DNA from: Chromobacterium rhizoryzae
GTDB taxonomy: Bacteria; Pseudomonadota; Gammaproteobacteria; Burkholderiales; Chromobacteriaceae
Length of the DNA: 64,000 bases
Direction of reading: 5' to 3'
NCBI RefSeq assembly: GCF_020544465.1
Contig: NZ_CP066126.1
Coordinates: 2,294,001-2,358,000, forward strand
Position numbers and translations under genes: made by a program. The notes below the pieces were generated by a model. The model was not told where the DNA came from. It worked only from the letters and a program-made list of their open reading frames with translations, and did not search any database. Positions within the stretch are counted from its first letter, which is position 1; every line of letters starts with the position of its first letter. Of this stretch, positions 59,019 through 64,000 are shown in pieces.

Positions 59019-59399
59019 ATGGCGGAAAAAACCTACCGTGTCGAAGTGGAAGCCGAACCGCATTACATCGAAGAACAATCCAATATGGCCAACGATATTT
59101 ATGTGTTCGGCTATCGCATCCGCATCACCAATACCGGCAGCGAGCCGGCGCAGCTGGTCAGCCGCCACTGGATCATCGCCGACGCCAACGAGCAGGTTCA
59201 GGAAGTGCGCGGCATGGGGGTGGTGGGCGAGCAGCCGCGCATCGAGCCGGGCCAGTCTTTCGACTATTCCAGCGCCACCCATCTGAAAACGCCTTACGGC
59301 TCAATGAAGGGCAGCTATCAGTTTCTGGCCGACGACGGCAAGCGTTTCGAGGCGGAAATCCCCGAGATGAATCTGGTGGCGCCGCGCGTGCTGCATTGA
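59019..59399 (+). CDS. apaG: ApaG
   Basis: 126 residues, the usual ApaG length. YRVEVEAEPHYIEEQSNMAN, YVFGYRIRITNTGSEPAQL, SRHWIIADANEQVQEVRGMG and FDYSSATHLKTPYGSMKGSY follow the single-domain DUF525 fold. Linked genetically to Co2+/Mg2+ handling, but the molecular role is unclear. AAGGAG lies 8 bases upstream. Divergent from rpe. The stop TGA is the first triplet of a palindromic repeat. Confidence 0.95.
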   Translation: MAEKTYRVEVEAEPHYIEEQSNMANDIYVFGYRIRITNTGSEPAQLVSRHWIIADANEQVQEVRGMGVVGEQPRIEPGQSFDYSSATHLKTPYGSMKGSYQFLADDGKRFEAEIPEMNLVAPRVLH

Positions 59400-59543
59400 G
59401 AACCCGTTCAAAGTCCGCCGAGCCTTGGCGATACAGCGTTGAAACCGGCTTAGGAATGCTCAATGCGCCGCTTGGCCATTGCGGATTTTCGGCCGCAACG
59501 CCTTGTCTCGCCCCCGCTCGCTGGACTTTGAACAGGCTCTGAG
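59397..59543. repeat. Inverted-repeat element (147 bases) at the apaG stop
   Basis: The left end TGAGAACCCGTTCAAAGTCC and the right end, read inward as TCAGAGCCTGTTCAAAGTCC (59542-59523), are inverted repeats. The first 58 bases (to ACCGGCTTAGG) match the short repeat at 61528-61582. The right half, read on the minus strand, shares GCGAGC....GGCGAGACAAGGCG with the element at 57289-57445. No gene inside. Confidence 0.75.
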
Positions 59544-59563
59544 ACTTCGCAAAGCCGGCGGCG

Positions 59564-59647
59564 CTATTTTTCCCTGGGCCAGGTCCACCACACGATGAAG
59601 GTGGCCAATCCGCCGGCAATCGCCGCTTCCAGCAATAATATCCACAT
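59564..59647 (-). CDS. 27-residue membrane peptide (tentative)
   Basis: MWILLLEAAIAGGLATFIVW makes one membrane helix, followed by WTWPREK. AGGGGGCG stands about 6 bases before ATG 59645-59647. It resembles small membrane subunits in general layout, but no family is recognised and the frame is very short. Confidence 0.4.
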   Translation of the reverse strand: MWILLLEAAIAGGLATFIVWWTWPREK

Positions 59648-59736
59648 GTCCGCGCCCCCTGGCGAGCGTTGATGATGTTCGCAAGACAACTCAACTCTCA
59701 CTTTGGAACAGCTTGACGCAACAGGCAATCCCAAAT

Positions 59737-61530
59737 ATGCGTTTTACCCATTCCGGCCCGGCTCCGGACCACCGCAACGATATCGCCACCCTCAAGACGC
59801 TTGTGCCCTATTTATGGGTGTTCAAGTGGCGGGTGCTGTTGGCGCTGTCCTGTATGATTTTGGCCAAGGTGGCCGCGGTCAGCACGCCCTTGTACCTGAA
59901 AGACATCGTCGATCAACTCTCGGTGCCGGCCACCCTGTTGGCCTTGCCGGTGCTGGCGCTGGCCGGCTACGGCTGCGCCCGTCTGCTGTCCAGCGTGCTG
60001 GGCGAGCTGCGCGACGCGGTGTTCGCGCGGGTGATACAGGGCGCGGTGCGCAGCGTGGCCGGCGGCGTGTTCCAGCATCTGCTGCGGCTGTCGCTGCGCT
60101 TTCACCTGGAGCGTCAGACCGGGGGCATGAGCCGCGACATCGAGCGCGGCACCAAGGGCATAGGCTTTTTGCTGAACTTCACCGTGTTCAACATCCTGCC
60201 CACCTTGCTGGAAATCGGCATGGTCACCGCCATTCTGCTGCACCGCTACGCCTGGCCGTTCGCGCTGGTGACCTTCGGCACCATCGCCGTCTACATCGCC
60301 TTCACCCTGGTGGTGACCGAGTGGCGCACCGTCTACCGCCGCAGCATGAACGATCTGGACTCCAAGGCCAACGCCAAGGCGATAGACGCGCTGCTCAATT
60401 ACGAGACGGTCAAATATTTCAACAACGAAGGCTACGAGGCGGCGCGCTACGACAAGAATCTGGCGGCCTGGGAAGCGTCGGCGATCAAGAACCAGGTGTC
60501 GCTGTCCATGCTCAACGCCGGCCAGGGCCTGATCATCGCCAGCGGCGTCACCCTGATCATGGTTTTGTCCGCGCGCGAGGTGGTGGCCGGGCGGATGACG
60601 GTGGGCGACGTGGTGCTGGTGGCCACCTTCATCACCCAGTTGTACGCGCCCTTGAACTTCCTCGGCTTCGTCTACCGCGAGATCAAGCATTCGCTGGCCG
60701 ACATCGAGCGCATGTTCGCGCTGCTGGGCGCCAACGAGGAGGTGGCGGACGCGCCGGGAGCGGCGGTGCTGGCCGCGCCGGCGGCCGCGGTGCGCTTTGA
60801 ACAGGTGGGCTTCGCTTACGAGAGCAAGCGGCGGATTCTGAACGAGGTCAGCTTCGACATCCCGGCCGGCAAGACGCTGGCGGTGGTCGGCGCCAGCGGC
60901 GCGGGCAAATCCACGCTGTCGCGGCTGCTGTTTCGCTATTACGACGTCGGCGAGGGCCGCATCCTGGTCAACGGCCGCGATATCCGCGAACTGAGCCAGG
61001 ACAGCCTGCGTGCCCATATCGGCATCGTGCCGCAGGACACGGTGCTGTTCAACGACACGGTGTATTACAACATCGCCTACGGCCGGCCCGGCGCCAGCCG
61101 CGAGGAAGTGATGGAAGCGGCCAAGTCCGCGCACATCCACGATTTCGTCAGCAGTCTGCCGGACGGTTACGACACGATGGTGGGCGAGCGCGGCCTCAAG
61201 CTGTCCGGCGGGGAAAAACAGCGGGTGGCGATTGCGCGCACCATTCTGAAGAATCCGCCCATCCTGATCTTCGACGAGGCCACCAGCGCGCTGGATTCGC
61301 GCACCGAGAAGGCGATCCAGCGCGAATTGGCCGAGATCTCAGCCAACCGCACCACGCTGATCATCGCCCACCGGCTGTCCACCATCGTCGACGCCGACCA
61401 GATCCTGGTGATGGAGGCCGGGCGCGTGCTGGAGCAGGGCAGCCACCGCGAGCTGTTGGAGCGCGGCGGCCGCTACGCCGAGATGTGGCGTTTGCAGCAG
61501 ACGGAGCAGCCGGTGGCCGACGACGTCTGA
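59737..61530 (+). CDS. Atm1/HMT1-type ABC exporter (fused permease-ATPase)
   Basis: 597 residues. Six membrane helices in the first 320 (e.g. VLLALSCMILAKVAAVSTPL), then an ATPase with Walker A VGASGAGKSTLSRLLFRYYD, signature LSGGEKQRVAIARTIL, and Walker B ILIFDEATSALDS. The motif NYETVKYFNNEGYEAARYDK in the membrane domain is typical of Atm1-like exporters of glutathione-linked Fe-S or metal compounds. ATG 59737 is used; TTG 59713 is possible, both with weak ribosome sites. Its stop TGA begins a palindromic repeat. Confidence 0.92.
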   Translation: MRFTHSGPAPDHRNDIATLKTLVPYLWVFKWRVLLALSCMILAKVAAVSTPLYLKDIVDQLSVPATLLALPVLALAGYGCARLLSSVLGELRDAVFARVIQGAVRSVAGGVFQHLLRLSLRFHLERQTGGMSRDIERGTKGIGFLLNFTVFNILPTLLEIGMVTAILLHRYAWPFALVTFGTIAVYIAFTLVVTEWRTVYRRSMNDLDSKANAKAIDALLNYETVKYFNNEGYEAARYDKNLAAWEASAIKNQVSLSMLNAGQGLIIASGVTLIMVLSAREVVAGRMTVGDVVLVATFITQLYAPLNFLGFVYREIKHSLADIERMFALLGANEEVADAPGAAVLAAPAAAVRFEQVGFAYESKRRILNEVSFDIPAGKTLAVVGASGAGKSTLSRLLFRYYDVGEGRILVNGRDIRELSQDSLRAHIGIVPQDTVLFNDTVYYNIAYGRPGASREEVMEAAKSAHIHDFVSSLPDGYDTMVGERGLKLSGGEKQRVAIARTILKNPPILIFDEATSALDSRTEKAIQRELAEISANRTTLIIAHRLSTIVDADQILVMEAGRVLEQGSHRELLERGGRYAEMWRLQQTEQPVADDV

Positions 61531-61582
61531 GAACCTGTTCCAAGTCTGCCGCGCTGGAGCGCCGCGGTCTTGAACCGGCTCA
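61528..61582. repeat. Palindromic stop-codon repeat, short form, shared by two convergent genes
   Basis: Starts TGAGAACCTGTTCCAAGTC and, read from the other end, TGAGCCGGTTCAAGACC. The core GCCGCGC-TGGA-GCGCCGCGG completes the hairpin. The first TGA ends the ABC exporter gene on the plus strand and the inward TGA of the far end (61582-61580) ends the convergent gene on the minus strand. It probably terminates transcription from both sides. Confidence 0.8.
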
Positions 61583-61975
61583 GGGCTGGCGTTGGCCGGC
61601 GGCCTTGAGTTCGCTCATCGCCGCCAGCACGGCGTCGGCCAGCGTCAGCATGCGCTGGCAGTCCGCGCTTTGAGGGTGGCCGGCGAAGTCCAGCGCGGGG
61701 GACAGCGCCTGTAAGGCGCGGCGGGCGCTGGCGGCCACGTCGGCGGCCAGATTGAAATCGCCGGGCGACAGCACCCGGCCGTTGCGGATTTTCTTGTAGT
61801 ACACGGCCGCCATCTGCGCGTACTGCTCCGAGGTTTGCTGAGCGGCCAGGCTGGGCTGCAAAGCCTCCAGCAAGCTCATGATTTCGCGGCAGGCCTGCTC
61901 CGCGGCGTTCCAGCGCTTATCCTGTTGCTGGCGTTGCTGCGCCTGGGGCTTGGTCGCGGCTTTCTTGCTCGCCAT
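61580..61975 (-). CDS. Helical cytoplasmic protein of unknown function
   Basis: 131 residues. The N-terminus is basic and Gln/Lys-rich (ASKKAATKPQAQQRQQQDKR); the rest is helical (AAEQACREIMSLLEALQPSL, VAASARRALQALSPALDFAG). No membrane segment, signal peptide or known motif. Codon use matches neighbours and the length is well above chance for this base composition. Its stop is supplied by the shared repeat at 61528-61582. Confidence 0.75.
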   Translation of the reverse strand: MASKKAATKPQAQQRQQQDKRWNAAEQACREIMSLLEALQPSLAAQQTSEQYAQMAAVYYKKIRNGRVLSPGDFNLAADVAASARRALQALSPALDFAGHPQSADCQRMLTLADAVLAAMSELKAAGQRQP

Positions 61976-62044
61976 CTTGGGCTCCTGGGAAAAAGTCAGA
62001 GCGCCGCATTCTAGCCATCCCGGCCGCGGCGCGCCACCGTCGCG

Positions 62045-62770
62045 CTAATCGTGCAGGTGGAAACCGAGCAGGGCGTCGTCTTCGCTGGGCAGCGACAGTT
62101 CGACGAAGTCGTTCAGGCAGAACAGGGTCAGTTTGCCGCCGTAGACGGCGCCGGTGTCCAGGTTCAACACATTGTCGAAGCGGGTGGCGCTGGTTTGCGG
62201 GGTATGGCCCACCAGCAGCAGGTCCACGCCGCGCACAACGCCGCCGCGGCCGTGGCGCGCGCGTTCCCGCGACCACAGCGCGACGTTGCGGCCGCTTTCC
62301 GGCAGCGTGCCGTTGGCTAGGCCGGCGGCCAGCGCGTCCCAGTCGTTGCCGGGGCAATCCGCGTGCACCACGCCGATCTTGCCGCCGTCCGCGTCACTGA
62401 CCTCTATCGCGTAGGGCAGGCGCTGAAAAGCGGCCAGGCAGGCTTGTCGCTGAGGCGCGGGCAGGGTCAGCAACCAGGAGCCGCCGTTGTTGACGTGGCG
62501 GATTTCGGCTTGCTTGTCGCCCAGTATCGAATCGATCGCCAATTGTTCGTGATTGCCGCGCACCGCGTAGAACCACGGTTGCGCCAGCCACTCCAGCACC
62601 GCCGCGCTGTCGGCGCCGCGGTCTATCATGTCGCCGACCGACAACAGTCGGTCGCACTCGGGATTGAAGGCGGCCATTTTCAGCAAACGCGACAATTGGC
62701 GGAAGCAGCCGTGAATGTCGCCGACCGCCCAATCGCGGCCTTGGGTATTGCGTTGCAGCTTCAGAATCAT
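62045..62770 (-). CDS. Calcineurin-like metallophosphoesterase (ApaH/PrpA type)
   Basis: 241 residues. Metal motifs in order: WAVGDIHGCFRQLSRLL, LLSVGDMIDRGADSAAVLEW, YAVRGNHEQLAI, GVVHADCP, then LLLVGHTPQTSATR. This is the pattern of phage-lambda-type Ser/Thr phosphatases and diadenosine tetraphosphatases. Substrate not decided. ATG 62768-62770 (MILKLQRNTQGRDWAVGD) is preferred. Confidence 0.9.
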   Translation of the reverse strand: MILKLQRNTQGRDWAVGDIHGCFRQLSRLLKMAAFNPECDRLLSVGDMIDRGADSAAVLEWLAQPWFYAVRGNHEQLAIDSILGDKQAEIRHVNNGGSWLLTLPAPQRQACLAAFQRLPYAIEVSDADGGKIGVVHADCPGNDWDALAAGLANGTLPESGRNVALWSRERARHGRGGVVRGVDLLLVGHTPQTSATRFDNVLNLDTGAVYGGKLTLFCLNDFVELSLPSEDDALLGFHLHD

Positions 62771-62901
62771 GCTCGAACTCGGGGGTGGGGTGCGGCTATT
62801 TTGCGCCATGCCAATGGTTTTGTCATTGTGTTGATAGTTTCACAATTAGAATTGTTTTGATTTGACTATCAAAGGCTTACCGAGTTCGATGTCATCCGGG
62901 G

Positions 62902-63567
62902 CTAGGCGGTTCGCCATTCCTGGCAGAATTGCCGGCGGAAGTCCCGCAGCCACTGCAGCCGTTGCTCCGCCATCTTTCGGCCGGCCTCGGTTTGCATCAT
63001 GGCCGGCAATTTGGCGAGCTTAACCTCGATGTGGTCCAGCGCCCAGCGGCGGTCGTCCAGCTGGCGGGCCTCGCCCAGCGGATCTTGCGGATGAGCCAGC
63101 GCCGAGTCCATGCGCCCGGCGGTGTAGAACAGCCGCGCCAGACCGACGGCGCCCAGCGCGTCCATGCGGTCGGCGTCCTGCACGATGCGGGCTTCCAGGC
63201 TCTGCGGCGGGATGGCCGCGCTGAAACTATGCGCCTCGATGGCGTGGGCCACGCCGTCCAGCCGTTCCGCCGGAAAATCGCCGGCGGCCAGCAGCGCGCG
63301 GGCGCGGGCGGCGGCCTGGCGCGAGGCCAGATGGCGTTCCGGATGGTTTTTCGGCAGGTTGACCAGGTCGTGCAGATAACAGGCGGCCAGCACGGTCAAT
63401 GCGTCGCCGTCGGGATGGGCGTCCAGCAACTGCCGGGCGCAGGCCCAGACGCGATGGAAATGGTTGAGATCGTGGGCGCCGTCGTCGTCGCCCGGCTGTT
63501 GTTGCAGCAGGCCGATCAGGCGGACGCGCCAGTCGTCTAGCGTCGCGTCGGAAAGAATGGAGTTCAT
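62902..63567 (-). CDS. HD-domain phosphohydrolase
   Basis: 221 residues. HDLNHFHRVWACARQLLDAH supplies the first His, CYLHDLVNLPKNHPER the HD pair, and IVQDADRMDALGAVGLARLF the distal Asp: the H...HD...D metal set. Likely a nucleotide phosphohydrolase of the YedJ/MesH-like group; substrate unknown. Confidence 0.9.
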   Translation of the reverse strand: MNSILSDATLDDWRVRLIGLLQQQPGDDDGAHDLNHFHRVWACARQLLDAHPDGDALTVLAACYLHDLVNLPKNHPERHLASRQAAARARALLAAGDFPAERLDGVAHAIEAHSFSAAIPPQSLEARIVQDADRMDALGAVGLARLFYTAGRMDSALAHPQDPLGEARQLDDRRWALDHIEVKLAKLPAMMQTEAGRKMAEQRLQWLRDFRRQFCQEWRTA

Positions 63568-63641
63568 GGCGGCGGCAAGGATTGGGGCAGGGGATTACAG
63601 CCCCAATCCGCGTCGCCGTCAAGCCGGCGATTTAACAGTTC

Positions 63642-64000
63642 TCAGCCTGCGTTCAGTTCGCAGTAGCGCGCCGCGATCGCCGAGGCCAGGCGGGCGTTGT
63701 TCAGCACCAGCTGGATGTTGGCGGCCAGGCTGTTGCCGCCGGTCAGCTCGCAGACGCGAGCCAGCAGGAAGGGGGTGGACTCCTTGCCGGCCACGCCTTG
63801 CGCTTCGGCCTCGCCCAGCGCCTGCTCGATGGCGGCGTCGATCTTGTCGCGCGGCATCGCGTATTGCTCCGGAATCGGATTGGCCACCACCACGCCGCCG
63901 CGCAGTTGCAGGTTCCACTTGGCCTGCATCGTGGCGGCGATGTCGACGGCCTCGTCCAGACGGTGGTCCAGCTTGAAGGCGCTGTCGCGGGTGAAGAAGG
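63642..64000 (-). CDS. psuG: Pseudouridine-5'-phosphate glycosidase (N-terminus beyond window edge)
   Basis: About 119 C-terminal residues; the frame runs off the right edge. GGVVVANPIPEQYAMPRDKI, then FLLARVCELTGGNSLAANIQ and LVLNNARLASAIA are the conserved end of PsuG, which splits pseudouridine 5'-phosphate into uracil and ribose 5-phosphate. Near the edge the frame reads FFTRDSAFKLDHRLDEAVDI. The stop context TGAGAACTGTT resembles the repeat family's start. Confidence 0.92.
   Translation of the reverse strand, partial: FFTRDSAFKLDHRLDEAVDIAATMQAKWNLQLRGGVVVANPIPEQYAMPRDKIDAAIEQALGEAEAQGVAGKESTPFLLARVCELTGGNSLAANIQLVLNNARLASAIAARYCELNAG

Noticed and set aside
1..64000. CRISPR arrays, rRNA genes, complete insertion sequences or integrases
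   Set aside because: No regularly spaced repeats, rRNA signatures or transposase/integrase motifs were seen in any frame.

Overview
The window is high-GC, densely coded bacterial chromosome. Gene content and style (tandem PpiC isomerases, a LiuR-governed valine-degradation operon, rpe-gph-trpE order, many chemotaxis and GGDEF proteins) suggest a beta-proteobacterium of the Chromobacteriaceae/Neisseriales type, probably Chromobacterium or a close relative. This is an inference from recognised families, not a database result. There is no rRNA operon, CRISPR array or intact insertion sequence. The only intact RNA gene is tRNA-Ser(UGA).

Layout. 1-6.1 kb (minus strand): an edge-cut chemotaxis receptor, two periplasmic parvulins, BolA, YciI, the septation protein YciB, and an SPFH/NfeD membrane pair. 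6.2-12.7 kb: a 42-residue membrane peptide, YigZ, a DHH phosphoesterase, a HAD phosphatase, an orphan ParA ATPase, GMP reductase, a MaoC hydratase, CutC and a cupin. 12.8-18.6 kb: secreted binding proteins, including a PheC-like cyclohexadienyl dehydratase beside a secreted protein with chorismate-lyase-like motifs, then a LuxR-type regulator divergent from a permease/P1-peptidase pair. 18.7-22 kb: a GAF-GGDEF cyclase, a KefB/YbaL-type antiporter and an SRPBCC protein.

22.0-25.1 kb is the accessory part. It holds a phage-type C4 antisense-RNA locus with its own promoter. A degenerate copy of the 3' half of tRNA-Ser follows, then an AT-rich stretch with a small cysteine-containing exported protein, a small outer-membrane barrel and another exported protein, and finally the intact tRNA-Ser. 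The two tRNA 3' segments lie in the same orientation, as expected for the ends of an old integrated island.

25.2-30.7 kb: recN and nadK below a CHASE-PAS histidine kinase and FixJ-type regulator. 30.8-36.8 kb: msrA, an HDAC-like deacetylase, DUF1653, a nucleoside hydrolase, an acetyltransferase, dusC and a cyclic-nucleotide-binding MscS channel. 36.9-45.2 kb: a six-gene valine/acyl-CoA operon divergent from liuR and a thiolase gene, with a strong operator-like dyad between them. 45.2-54.8 kb: an amidohydrolase, a thioredoxin-like protein, a GGDEF cyclase, ArfB, a chemotaxis receptor, a DnaQ-like exonuclease, LysR/PhyH and an acetyltransferase with an apparent CTG start. 54.9-64 kb: trpE, gph, an SDR, rpe, apaG, an Atm1-type exporter, small proteins, two hydrolases and edge-cut psuG.

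The most unusual pattern is a family of palindromic repeats that begin TGAG(A/G)ACC. They abut genes so exactly that the repeat supplies the TGA stop codon. This is seen clearly for the 42-residue peptide, the SDR gene, apaG and the ABC exporter. The far end of the exporter's repeat also supplies the stop of the convergent neighbour, and psuG shows a weaker case.
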